Origin: Cichorium intybus
Lineage: Eukaryota > Streptophyta > Magnoliopsida > Asterales > Asteraceae
Reading direction: 5' to 3'
DNA length: 64,000 nt
Assembly (NCBI GenBank): GCA_023525715.1
Contig: CM042011.1
Location: 3,144,066 to 3,208,065 of the forward strand
A model generated the notes under the pieces. It was given only the letters and a program-made list of their open reading frames with translations. It was not told where the DNA came from and ran no database searches. Positions within the stretch are counted from its first letter, which is position 1; each line of letters starts with the position of its first letter. A program made the translations under genes and the position numbers. Below are positions 27,848 through 39,095 of this stretch, one piece after another.

Positions 27848-29366
27848 AAATACCCCATACTTGAACTTTGCTTGTCCTCAAGCAATTCTTAGAATAATTT
27901 TTAGGTTAAAAATTCAATCCAAATAAACAAATACAGACACCATAGAAAAAGGTCAATGTCAGTCAACATGGTCAGAATCAGTTTTGTAAGGACCCTATAT
28001 ATATTGAACAAACGTTACCCACTTTTAGCTTTGTGAACCACTTTCTTTGGCTACTCGAAGGACGAATAGACTCGTCAAGATTTGGTGATTAGGAGTGTGT
28101 ATCAGACAAATGAAACAGAGGATGTACCCAGTGGGGGTACTTTTCATCTACCTTTTATGAGGCTTTTATCCTATTGAAATTGGGATTTAAATTTCCTCTG
28201 GGCAAACACCCGGTTTTGAAAGTTTCACCCTTGTACTGTCCTTCACTGTTTACCGTCTCAAACCTTTCATTTCCTTTTTCTCATCACTAATCATAAAACT
28301 TCAATCTTCGATCTCGACAGGCCAATGTATTCTATATCTTCAATTTTTAGCTCGGGTTAAGTCTCTATTTTTTGTAGACTTCTTGATGTTTTCGTCTTTT
28401 TTCTCTTCATTTTCTTTGAAGTCTTTAATTAATCGTTGGATCTCTTTGACTTTTTCTCTTTTCTCAAGAACTTGGCTTCTAAGAATTTTCTTAGATGTGT
28501 GGAAGTAGATTGTGATCAAGCTGGTATTATCGATCAATTTTATGACTTGATCCCAATGATGTATAATAGGGGATCGTCTTCAAGTTTCATCAGGAATCCA
28601 TGCGATGAATCAAAAATAGTGATGAGAAGGTGGCAATGTAAGGTTGTTTGAGACTTGGGAGTACAAAGGGTTAATCCTTTCAGAAGCCAAGATGCGAATT
28701 TTCTGATAAATAATATACAAGGCTTATTATTTGTGTGTACACATCATCCCAATCAACCTCATCTTAACGTATCTTAATTCATTGAGCACCTGCATCTGTC
28801 TTCCAAACAAGTAGTTTCAAAGTGGTCGGTTAGGCTAAAAGTGTGATTCATTTGTTTAGTATAAAGAATTTCAGACAAAACTCAGGACCAATCTTATGAT
28901 TCAATTTTTATGACTTGGAACTATGGTATCTGATTTATAAATTTTTCAAAATTTTACCCAAAATTAACCTATAAATGCTCAAAGACAAATAAAATACAAG
29001 TGTAAGTACTGCAATCCCTACCCCATACTTGAACAATACAACGTCCCCGTTGTATAAATATTTATAAAATAAGCTTATGAAAAAGGAGTATTGGAACCGA
29101 CTCCCCTGAGGTATTGTACAGGTGATTGCAGATGCTGAACTTGGAGCTCTCGGAATGGATCGTGAGATGTCATCGTATCAGTGCGATCTTATTATATTTT
29201 TATTTTTATTTATTAAAAGGACTGAAACAAAAGTCAGTCTTTCTGCACAATTATCAAATAAAACACGCAAAATCTCAAACAATACGGTTAGATAAACACA
29301 CAAATAATAAAACACACCACAAATAAAAACACACTAAATAATCAAAATAAAAAAAATTCAAATCAT

Positions 29367-29403
<37 letters not shown>

Positions 29404-29445
29404 ATCACCCAAAATAAAAATATATGACAAACAATACCATAAATG
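27848..29445 (-). other. 3' non-coding region of the Athila-like element
   Basis: Lies between the 3' ORF and the 3' LTR. On the minus strand it ends with the purine-rich CAAGTATGGGGTATTTT next to the LTR (polypurine tract). The same 16-bp TACCCCATACTTGAAC string occurs again at 29018-29033. A T30 run is at 29370-29399. Confidence 0.6.
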
Positions 29446-29585
29446 TCAATCCAAATCCTCAGTATCATCAAATCCATGCCCATGCGGCTGATAGTCTTCT
29501 CCTGATGGCTCGCCATGAGCCCCACTAGACTGTCCTGCTCCTCCCATCCTTTGATCCCATGTCGGATAGGGATACTGCGGGGGCA
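29446..29585 (-). pseudogene. Detached C-terminal part of the Athila-like 3' ORF
   Basis: If the solo LTR and one target copy are removed, the frame of the 370-residue ORF continues past its TAG for about 47 codons to TGA at 29446-29448. The tail is rich in Gly, Pro, His and Asp (it ends DDTEDLD). The TAG therefore looks like a point change in an originally longer ORF; alternatively the tail was never translated. Confidence 0.6.
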
Positions 29586-29590
29586 GCTGC

Positions 29591-32271
29591 TGTGACATCC
29601 GCCTAAAATGGATTCGGGTCAACCCAACCCAATTTGAAATCTAATAAACCCTAATCGAGATTACTTGACGCTAATAGGATCAAAACTCATACACTACGTT
29701 ATAAATTGATGTTAATAACAATATAGCATTGTATAATGTTATAACTATAATCAAATTAAATTATGATACCATATTATAATCAAATAAAAGTATAATTCTC
29801 TAATTAAATTAAAAGAATCAAACTTGAATGCTATAATTAAACTTCAAATCAAAGTAGATTGTTATAATCAAATAATAACCTATTTCTTTATAAAACTCTA
29901 TTTTTATAAACACTACATTAAATTTTATAAAACTCTTAAGATGCTTGTGCTAGTGGAAAATTATGAAGACCACCAAAAGTCAAAAGATATTCCCATGGTC
30001 TCCCACTCACACCTCCCATCATCTTTCCTTTCCTTTTCCTCTCACCACATTATTCTCATCACCACTCAAACCCTCTCTATTCTTTCTCTCACTCTCAATC
30101 TCGAAATTTCTCCAAGAATGCTTCATTTTCCAGCCAAGAACAATCCCTCATACTCAAATCTTCATCCCTCTTGAAGCATTCCTCAAGGTATGTTGTTAAA
30201 AGTTTCAAATTCATACATAAAACAAATTAAATCCACCAAAATATCTAAAACTCATTTTATGTATAAACCTGATTTTTCTCAGAATCCCATTAATAAAATA
30301 AGAAGTTCTGGAAAGTTTCAGAAATTAACTCATTTTTATCGAATTATTATAATTATTGCACTAAAATAGGGCAATAATTCATATAAAATACTTTTTGTAT
30401 TCAATAAATTCTGAGAAAATTATGGGATGACCCATAAACTGAGAAAACATAATTTATGAAGTTTCAGGAATTTATATTACAGTTTTAAGGTTATTTTGTA
30501 TTTTATTTTGTTAAAGCTAAATAATTAGAAAAATATAGTTATGTATGTCAAAAACATGATTTTATATTTTTCGCACCTTAATAACATTATAAAGACCCCA
30601 TGAAAAAATTTACAGAGTTTTGTAAGAATGTTTTCTTATTTTTCCAAATTTAATGATTGTTTAATGGGTTAAATTGTTAATAAATAGCTATACAAGTCCG
30701 AAAATTATAAACCCTTGTCACAATATCATATATGACACATTAATCATAGATAAAAAGTTTAATGAATTTTCCTTAATAGTTTACTATTATTTATGATTTT
30801 ATTGATTAGTTAATAATGAAAAACATAATAAATACTTCCCATTGTCCAAAATATCCAAAATATTTACAGTAGGCTCAATATAATGTTAGAAAACTATGGT
30901 TAATTTTCCAGAATTTTTGGGAATCATTTATTATTTTTCCCGAAATTTGTTGTGGTTTAATTATTAAAATACTAAATAAATACTAAAGCAGTTAATAAAA
31001 ATATGAAAATTTTACAGTAATTACTATTTTATGAAATAATGATTTTCTGATAATTTCAGAATGTTTTATTACTGTTTAGTATTTAAAACCATTTTCCTAA
31101 ATATCTAAGCATGTAAAAATGCATTTTTAATGATTATTTCATATAAATAATTGTTTATAATATATAAAATCTGTAAATACTTATAATTTGACTAGTTATT
31201 ATTTTAATAAGAAATTATTAAAATCTTGCCTAAAGTGAAAATATAAATTAATTAAGCAAAGTAATTAATTCAATTTAAAATTCATTTAACATATGAATAC
31301 ATTAATATTCAAAACAAAATTTGGATTATTGTTAATTCATCTAATATAAGAATATATGTCTAATTATTTTTATTAATACTATATTTCCGTTTATCGATTC
31401 CTAAGCCAAAACTATTAATTATATTAGGTTCTACGTCATTTTGACCCGAGCCGTCTTTCGTACGACACGCGTATTCCGTTTGGACTAATGTGAGTAATCT
31501 ACCCCATATTTTATAATTTTCAATACTTTTGGGGTGTATCATGTGGTTCTAATATGTTTTCAACTTCATTTTATTATTTTATCACAATTGAGACATTGTT
31601 GGGACATTTATACTTGAATCATTATTTGTATAATTATTGTTTGTTTACGCTACATGTACTTGTAGTGCATTATCATTTTTAGTCTAATCTCCATGACTAT
31701 GCCCGTATTCTTGAGGTACGTTATGGACAATAATAGCGCTATTGGGTTGACCACCCCGCCTTGGGACGCTAAGGTGATTGATTGCACGTGGTTGAGTGTG
31801 TATGATGATTAGATGCTCCATCCTATATATATACATATATATGTATATATAGGGTGAGGACTTATTGTTGTTGTTATCATTTGTTAATCAATTTTTGATT
31901 TATAAACTGTTATCTCAATAACACTTGCTTGCCAACTTCAAAAGAAAACAAATTTCAAATTATTCAAACTCACAATTTTCTTTAATAAAACTAGATTACT
32001 CACCAACTCTCGTAGTTGACCTGTTTTTACCCATGATGCAGATTTGAAGAATGAAGTTGATGAAAAGTAGGGTGTACCTTAGAAACCCACAAGACTATTT
32101 AAATTTGATGTAATAAATGTTGTTTGTATTTGAATTTGTATTTGTATGTTGTGGATCTTGTTTGCCTACTTAGTACTTAATTGAATCTAATCATATTATA
32201 ACATAGTTGTCATTAGACTTTGAACAATATATCACTCCTTGATCAATTCCGCCAAGGATCGGGGTGTGACA
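29591..32271 (-). mobile_element. Solo LTR inside the Athila-like 3' ORF
   Basis: Ends TGTGACATCC and GGGGTGTGACA; on the minus strand it reads TGTCACACCCC...GGATGTCACA, a common gypsy LTR end pair. A perfect 5-bp target duplication GCTGC lies at 29586-29590 and 32272-32276. Length 2681 bp, AT-rich, no ORF, no PBS or internal region, so a solo LTR. It contains no copy of the GC dyad. Confidence 0.9.
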
Positions 32272-32275
32272 GCTG

Positions 32276-33426
32276 CTATCCTGCCTGCTCATACATGTGT
32301 CCCATGAACTGCTGTGTATCATCCAGGTAGTGTCCTAGGGCATTCGCCTCTCGCTGGCGACGCAAATCCATCTGGACCATTTGGTTATAGAGGAAATTTA
32401 AATTTACCTCTTGTTCCGGTCCTTGCTGCTCATGCTCGTTCTGGCGTCGTCGGCTCTGTCTGGAAGCAGAAGGTTGTGCTGCTTCTGCCCCAAATCCCGG
32501 TGGCGGAGTGGTGGTAGTAATACCGATGAAATCGTACGTGTTCGGCGCCACCCGCCGAATCATAGATTTAAAATGTGATTCGGAGAGGATTTTCGGGTGC
32601 TCTGTTTTGACCGTGAGCATGTTGATGGAGGAAAAGTCGCCCAATTTCTTGGCGAACCGTGTAATCATGTTGCCACCGCAAATTGGGCTAAGCGTGTTTT
32701 GCCCCTTTGCTCGCTCCCTAAAGAATACCGCAATCGCGTGTGGGAGGTGGAATTTCACTTCGGGGTTAATTGCTCCCCAAAGTGCCGGCAAATCAAGGTA
32801 CGGGCATTTGTCAAACCCGTATGATTGGTTCACGGTGAACGCTAGAAAACGGTGGAGTATTCTGTGGATAGGATTTTGGATTTGGGAAGCTTTATTATCT
32901 CGTGGTATTGTATTGTTGACGTTTGCTATTTCTTGAAAGAACTCACTGCATCTCCCTTCGCTGAATTCGCCTTTGTCATACGTCGAAAGATAGGCTGGGA
33001 AGTGTGGGTGAAATGCCAGCTCCTCGGGGTAAAGGTCCAGTAGATAAGCGAATCGGGCAAGGGACACATCATGCCAAGTTCCTATCAATCGGAAACGAAT
33101 ATCTTCATCAGTTTCTTTCTCATATTTGAAAGTAGAAAGAAACTTTAGCGTTAGCTCCATATGTACGTTTTCGTTTATCCGGAAGATGTTGTTCCAAGCC
33201 TCGTCAATCACTACCCCAAATAATGGATCTTCGAATTGGCGGATGAGGTAAGGTGTCAGTTTGTCTGATATTCCAATTGCATCCAGCTTGTCCCAATCCA
33301 CTGCTGGAGCAACATTCATATCCTTCTTTGTCAAACTAGCCAAGACATATTTTGCATCCCGGTCTTCATCTGAATTCCCAAATCTCAAATATGGGTGATT
33401 TGTTTTTGAGGTTTTGAATTTAGTTC
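32276..33426 (-). pseudogene. 3' ORF of the Athila-like element (Athila ORF-1-like family), truncated by a stop
   Basis: About 370 residues from the first TTG (33388). There is no ATG at the start; the frame is open up to an acceptor-like CATTGCAG (33427-33434, minus), with a donor-like GTATGT near 33953, so the start may be supplied by splicing. The sequence has VHMELTLKFLSTFKYE, RFRLIGTWHDVSLARFAYLLDLY and FLAFTVNQSYGFDKCPYLDL, as in plant proteins annotated as Athila ORF-1/putative plant transposon proteins. The C-terminus is Gln/Arg-rich. No membrane segment is evident although it sits in the envelope position. TAG at 32276-32278 abuts the solo LTR. Function unknown. Confidence 0.65.
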
Positions 33427-33496
33427 CTGCAATGACAATACAAACAATGAGCTAAACAAGCAAGAAAATCAAGCAAATTGGTCAAGGCAGGAGGCA

Positions 33497-33531
33497 GGCG
33501 CGATGCGCCCATGGGACAGGCGCAGTGCGCC
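33497..33531. promoter_or_regulatory. Paired GC dyad
   Basis: GGCGCGATGCGCC at 33497 and GGCGCAGTGCGCC at 33519, period 22 bp, each one base from the consensus. In the spacer upstream (minus strand) of the 3' ORF. Confidence 0.85.
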
Positions 33532-34105
33532 CTGTGGCTACTCGGGTCTGCCTGTTTAATCCGTTTTCAAACCAAGTTTCTGCTCAAATCCAGCCAATAT
33601 TCGTGTATGCATTAAGATTATTGATACAATAGACCACAAATATCACAAAACTAACATCAATTACATCGAAAATCAACAATCAAAATTCTAGGGTTTGTTC
33701 TTCCCCAATTTATCAAATTTGTGTGAATTTGATGTTTTGTATGCAATTGAAGTTTGTAATGTAATCTACTAGTCATATGCATCAATAATCTTATCAAAAC
33801 AACACCTAAATTGGACCATAATCAAGGAATACGAATTTTCAACTCAAGAACACTTTTTGGAAGAATTTCAAACAATTTGAAGTTAAAACTATGAAATCTA
33901 GCAAGAAAAGTCACAATGTAATGCAAAGAATAGAAGGGAACAAAGAAACATACCCATAGATGAAGATTAAACAAGAAATTTGAAGCAAAAATGGAGTTTT
34001 TTCGGTGTTTGGCTCGGTTCCTGTCGGCGGATCGCGCTAGAGGGCTGTGAGGGTTTGTGACAAATGAAATAAACACAGCTTACCTGTCTTTTGTGTCTGT
34101 GAACC

Positions 34106-34139
34106 GGCGCGGTGCGCCTCCTTCTGGGCGGGGTGCGCC
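34106..34139. promoter_or_regulatory. Paired GC dyad
   Basis: GGCGCGGTGCGCC at 34106 and GGCGGGGTGCGCC at 34127, period 21 bp. It lies just downstream of the gag-protease stop on the minus strand and upstream of a possible 5' exon of the 3' ORF. Confidence 0.85.
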
Positions 34140-34452
34140 CTGCGCCTGGGTTTCCCTCTTTGAAGCTTATAATTTTTGCCCTCTAATTTCATTTCTTGTT
34201 TCTTTTATTTATTTTATTTTCACCACACATTTTTATTTTATTTTATATGTTATATTTATATGTTATATTTATTTTTATTTTTATTATTATTATTATTTTT
34301 TTTTATATATATAAAAATCAAATAAAACCAAAGGAAAATAAAACCAAAGGAAAAATAACAAATAACACATACCAATCAAAAACTCGGGGTGCCTCCCGGA
34401 AGCGCTTCTTTTTCATAGATTTGGAGTCTTTTTAGCTGGACTCCATTCCACT

Positions 34453-36708
34453 CTAAGGTTCTACTGTTTGGAGTGGGATGTCTTCGCGTTCGTTCTCGAT
34501 TTGAACGCCTTCTTTATACCTTTTTAGCCTGTGCCTGTTCACTTTGAAACTTTCCTTTTTTTCCTTAAAAAGATCTACAGTCCCGTGTGGATATACTTCT
34601 TCTTCCAATAGTATGTCGAAAGTGTTAACATGGAAGACTGTGTCATCACTCATCGTCGAGTGTTTGATCGTGCGGTCCATGCCAAAAGTGATAGCGTCAG
34701 TGCCAACCCGAATGGTTAGTTTTGTATCATGGACGTCTATTAAAGCTCTCGATGTGGCTAAAAAGGGTCTTCCGAGAAGAATGGGGACGTCATCATCTTC
34801 CTCCATATCCAATATGACAAAATCTACAGGAAAAATAAATTTGTCAACTTTTACAAGAATATCTTCTACAATCCCTTTAGGATAAGTTACCGCCTTATTA
34901 GCAAGATTAATTGCCATTCGAACGGGTTTTGGTTCTGGTAGATTTAGTTTCCTGTAGAAAGAATATGGCATTATATTGATGCTGGCACCTAAGTCTGCCA
35001 AACCATAGCTGCTGGCATGGTTTCCGAAGGTGCAGGGAAGATGTAAACCGCCTGGATCTCCCACTTTTTCTGGTAGGTTCTTCATCATCGATGCGCAACA
35101 TTTTTCACTTAATATTACCAGTGACACCTCTTCCATTTTCTTTCGGTTAGTTAGGAGGTCTTTGAGGAATTTGGCATATTTTGGCATTTGTGTTATTGCA
35201 TCAACGAATGGAATGTTGATGCTCAGCTGCTTCAAGTGCTCAAGAAATTTCTTGAATTCTTTATCCTCCTTTTCATTCTTTAATCGTTGAGGGAATGGAA
35301 TAGTCGGTTGGTATGGTTGAGGCGAAGCTGTTTCTTTTGTTCCTCCATCCTTAGTGCTCTCCGAATCTTTTCCAGCTTTATCTTTTTGCGTTTCAGGGGT
35401 TGAGTTGATGGTGTTTTCAATGACTGTTGGCGGAATGAATTTTCCGCTTCTGGTTGTGATGGCTTTAGCTTGTGCTCGTGGGTTTGGTTCGGTGTTGGTA
35501 GGAAGTGTTCCTGGTAGTCTTTCTTGTAACACTTTTGAAATTTGGCCAATTTGGTTCTCTATGTTTTGGATAGAGGCTGCTTGATTTCTTAGTTGAACTT
35601 CAGTTGCTGTATGTCTCTTTTCTGACCCTTCTATGAATTTAAACAATAGTTCTTCCAAGTTTGGCTTCTTTTCTTGGGTATGTTGAGGGTTAAATCCTGG
35701 TGGTGGCTGTTTATGTTGATTATAGGGTTGTTGCTGGCGTTCGAATGGTGGTTGTTGCCTCTGCTGTTGGTTGTAAAAATCATTTCCTCCCCGCCAATTA
35801 TTTCTTCGTATCGGGTAGTCGAATCTATCTCCGGATGAGTAACAAGCATCTGCTTTCTTGTTACCGTCTTCATCGTAAGGACAGTCTTTTTGTAGGTGAG
35901 GACCGCTGCAGTTGTCACATCCTACTGTGATGGCATGGATACTTTGATTCATTTTCTTGAGGTCTCTCCCAAATTGGTCCAGTCGGTTATGTATGGCTGA
36001 CATTCCTTCCACTGCTTCTTCTTTTAGCATCCTTCGACATGACGGATCCCTTGAGGAATGGTAGTGGTGGGAATGTTTTGCAAGTTCCTCAATTCTTTCG
36101 TAAGCATCTGTGGTGGTTAGGTTTATGAGTGGTCCTCGCCCGTCGAGTAATTGTCTGGTTTGTGTATTGATGCAATCATAGAACTTCTGTACTTTCTGAT
36201 GTTTGTCCATATCGTGTTGTGGACAATCTTGAATCAATTCTTTGAATCGACTCCATGCTTGGTACAAAGTTTCATCTTCGTCTTGAAGGAAGTTTTGAAT
36301 TTTTGCTTTCATTTTATTGATTTTGGAAGGTGGAGTGTATTCTTCAATGAAATCATATTTTAATCCGTCCCAGGTAGTGATGGAACCTGGAGGTAGTCTC
36401 TTTAACCATTTCTTTGCACCTTCGCGTAGCGTCATCGGAAAAATTCGTAACATGATTGCGTCTGAGGAAATTCCTGGAATGTTGAAACAATCAGTTATTT
36501 CTGTGACTTGTTCGATGTGTTCGACTGGATCTTCGTCTTCCGTCCCTTTGAAAGTAATTCCTTTTAAAGCGGAAAGGTAATGGCCTTTAAGCTCAAAATT
36601 TGCATTTTCAGGAATTTTTGGACGTATGAGGCTTGGTCCTGTTCCGTCTCGTGCTCGGTTGTAGTATGCTTTCAAGGTTGGTTCTGGTTCGTTAACTGGG
36701 GCAGCCAT
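34453..36708 (-). CDS. Athila-like Gag-protease polyprotein
   Basis: 751 residues from ATG at 36708 (MAAPVNEPEPTL); the frame is open to a GTG at 36774 without an earlier ATG. It makes the capsid of virus-like particles plus an aspartic protease. Gag domain in the first third (FPMTLREGAKKWLKRLPP, YLAW-like YQAWSRFKELIQDCP). Zinc knuckle CDNCSGPHLQKDC near residue 264 has the shorter C-x2-C-x3-H-x4-C spacing usual for Athila elements. The Gln/Pro-rich linker follows, then protease ADLGASINIMP with Asp about 572 and ILLGRPFLAT. The ORF stops shortly after the protease, where pol would follow. No frameshift is seen. Confidence 0.88.
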   Translation of the reverse strand: MAAPVNEPEPTLKAYYNRARDGTGPSLIRPKIPENANFELKGHYLSALKGITFKGTEDEDPVEHIEQVTEITDCFNIPGISSDAIMLRIFPMTLREGAKKWLKRLPPGSITTWDGLKYDFIEEYTPPSKINKMKAKIQNFLQDEDETLYQAWSRFKELIQDCPQHDMDKHQKVQKFYDCINTQTRQLLDGRGPLINLTTTDAYERIEELAKHSHHYHSSRDPSCRRMLKEEAVEGMSAIHNRLDQFGRDLKKMNQSIHAITVGCDNCSGPHLQKDCPYDEDGNKKADACYSSGDRFDYPIRRNNWRGGNDFYNQQQRQQPPFERQQQPYNQHKQPPPGFNPQHTQEKKPNLEELLFKFIEGSEKRHTATEVQLRNQAASIQNIENQIGQISKVLQERLPGTLPTNTEPNPRAQAKAITTRSGKFIPPTVIENTINSTPETQKDKAGKDSESTKDGGTKETASPQPYQPTIPFPQRLKNEKEDKEFKKFLEHLKQLSINIPFVDAITQMPKYAKFLKDLLTNRKKMEEVSLVILSEKCCASMMKNLPEKVGDPGGLHLPCTFGNHASSYGLADLGASINIMPYSFYRKLNLPEPKPVRMAINLANKAVTYPKGIVEDILVKVDKFIFPVDFVILDMEEDDDVPILLGRPFLATSRALIDVHDTKLTIRVGTDAITFGMDRTIKHSTMSDDTVFHVNTFDILLEEEVYPHGTVDLFKEKKESFKVNRHRLKRYKEGVQIENEREDIPLQTVEP

Positions 36709-37420
36709 TTCTTCTATTGGTTCTTCTTTTGGGAATATACTTCTTCTTGTTTTTTCTCCTGATGTTAAATTCACGTTCTGGTTCGTTCAATGGAGGTATG
36801 ATGTTCAGTTGTGAACTTCGGGTCATAAACTGCACATTAGAAACTGTTTGCAAGTTGGGTGCGTTTCTCTTTTTTTTTTTTTTTTTAATTTTAAATATAT
36901 TTTTTTAAAAGAATTTAATAATTTTAAAATTGAATGTTTTTTTATATAAAATTAATATTTTATAAAAATAACAAATGGAATAAAAAAATTAAAACCCTTT
37001 AAAACCTTTATGTAATCAATTAGTTATAACAACCGAATATCTTATCAAATCCACTATAATGCGTTGACTATCAAATAAAGAACGGCCAGGCAGGACAGTA
37101 GGGAGGCAGGACTCTTTCGGTCAATGACCTTTCGAAAATCCAACAACCAAACCGGATCTGTCTATTCTGACACCGTTCTCGTAAGTAGAATTACTAGCAT
37201 GATAGTTGGATTGATAATCAATTTAGTTTGAAACAACTAAATAAATTGCAAGCGGATCTTAAAATTATTTAGTAAACAAATATAGAGAAATACATGCAAG
37301 TCTTGAAACAAACTAGAAAAATTAACTTCCTACGGTAGAAACCGTAAAAAGGATCGATTGACTAACAATTGTAAACAATAAAATTAATTAAATAATTCCC
37401 CGGCAACGGCGCCAAAAACT
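36709..37420 (-). other. Leader of the Athila-like element
   Basis: AT-rich, non-coding stretch between the 5' LTR and gag. PBS TGGCGCCGTTGCCGGGG (minus strand) at 37396-37413, set 7 nt from the LTR edge. Confidence 0.75.
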
Positions 37421-39090
37421 TGTTGTGTACAAAACAACTAACTATTAGTTATTATGTTTTTAAAGTCTTAATCCAATTATTTACCTAATTATATGACTAT
37501 TAGACTTACGAGCAAGTATTACTCGATCATTTAATAGTATAGTTTTGGTAAGTAAAGGTATCGAATTTCCACAGGGAATTATTAACTAACTTAAGGTTTT
37601 CAATTATCAATCAAACAGTTTAGAGGCGAGTTTTAGTAAAAACTCGTAAAACTAAGTTTTGAATGCTTGTAAAATAGACGAAATAATAAATAACAATTAT
37701 CGTAACAACACAACAATTAAGAGATAATATGATCAAATTATAACAAGGGAAGCTTTCACCTAGGATTTGTTGATTCATATAAATCTAGGTTGACTAGTTT
37801 TGATTATGTGCAATGAGTTAAAATAGGTAGCATTAAGTGGTAGGATCATATGGTCAAGTTACCAATTCTATAATTTCTAAGTTAATATAGCACAATGGTC
37901 ATGTAACTAAATAACTTATAATCATGAATAATTAATATAATCTAGCATGCAAACATAGGCCATACCCTAATGGTCATAGTGATATGATCATACAATCAAT
38001 GGTCATGAGTTGTAACTAAATATGATATAAGTTTTATTTCACTAATCAAGTTTATAGTTAGAATAACCTCCCTAGTTAAATGGTCAATAACTAGTCCAAT
38101 GATATGTAGGTGTCAATTAAACATCAAAATGGTTCATATGTTCAATACGTTTAAATGGTCAATAAACATTAATCATATGAAGATGGCTATCAAGATTATA
38201 AACTTTAATCACATTCAATATGTATAGCATGCAAATTATATATCCTAACCGAAATTTAACTCGAATCAAGAACTAGATCAACACAAATTTATATTAATGA
38301 ATCAACATCACCTAGGCAAAAGCTATAGGGAATCTAGCCTAGCATGGTATCAAGTATACAATAACAATATGAATAATACATGATAAAAGATACCAACCGG
38401 TTAAATTCGATGAATCCTTGCAACAAATGAAGATCCTAGCTCCTTCTTGTAATGTAAATAACTCTCAAATACATTTATCACACATCAAATGTTGAAATAC
38501 ACGAAATACAATAGTTCTAAAATGTCAAATGACTGATTTCTCTCTTTGATTCTAACAATGGTTTTCCAAATGGTCGTCCAATGCGTCTTATTTATAGCAG
38601 CTGCAGTCTCAGGGCGCGGTGCGCCTGTGTCAGGGCGCGGTGCGCCTATAGTGGATCAGATCTGGCAGTCTTTATCGCTGGAAAGGCCACGTGATGGTTC
38701 GCTTTTCAGATCGGATCTGGGGCGCGGTGCGCCCAAAGGTAAGGCGGGGTGCGCCCTTGCACATGTTAGGCAACCCGGTTGAATCATTAGATGAACCCAC
38801 GCTTCATTATTTTAATCTCAAGTGGACCAGCATGTTGAACACTGGCATCATCCTAGGCGCAGTGCGCCCTTGGTCTGGGCGGGGTGCGCCCCTGCTGAAA
38901 TCAGAATTGTCACTTTGTTTCGTTTAACGCTCAAATCTCTTGTAAAATCCGATCTTTTGCTCCATACGTGTCTTTAAGCTACAAAATGTATTTTTAGCAT
39001 ATTAGGTATCTTTAGTTCATAAAATGTATGAAACTAAACTAAAATGACACTGATATCGCCCGGAAAATATGTATAATTTACGCGATATCA
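37421..39090 (-). repeat. 5' LTR of the Athila-like element
   Basis: 1670 bp, nearly identical to 26199-27847 apart from about eight substitutions and an extra 21-bp unit at the first GC dyad. TATAAATA is at the reverse complement of 38589-38596, so transcription would run left into the leader. Confidence 0.92.
38613..38890. promoter_or_regulatory. Cluster of six GC dyads in the 5' LTR promoter
   Basis: 13-mers at 38613, 38634, 38721, 38743, 38856 and 38878: three pairs with periods 21, 22 and 22 bp. They begin 16 bp upstream (minus strand) of the TATA box at 38589-38596. The first pair is a duplication absent from the other LTR. Confidence 0.87.
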
Positions 39091-39095
39091 AGTTC

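Larger units (their letters stand above)
33427..34452 (-). other. Spacer between gag-protease and the 3' ORF
   Basis: Position normally taken by RT, RNase H and integrase; none is here. It contains two GC dyad pairs (33497-33531 and 34106-34139), donor-like sequences (CAGGTAAGC near 34083, GGGTATGTTTC near 33953) and poly-pyrimidine stretches. It could be an intron plus an internal promoter for the 3' ORF (inference). Confidence 0.5.
26199..39090 (-). mobile_element. Athila-like Ty3/gypsy element without pol
   Basis: Minus-strand element, 12.9 kb, in the 3' LTR of copia A with target duplication AGTTC (26194-26198 and 39091-39095). LTRs are 37421-39090 (5') and 26199-27847 (3'); they differ at about eight bases plus one 21-bp unit. 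A PBS with TGGCGCCGTTGCCGGGG (typical of Athila/Tat-type elements) is at 37396-37413. It codes for gag-protease (34453-36708) and a separate 3' ORF (32276-33426). No RT, RNase H or integrase motif is found in any frame, and the 1.06 kb between the two ORFs is non-coding. It is therefore non-autonomous, and it carries a solo LTR at 29591-32271. Confidence 0.88.

Noticed and set aside
32314..32936. Plus-strand ORFs of 67 to 142 residues opposite the Athila-like 3' ORF
   Set aside because: Antisense shadows of the minus-strand frame.
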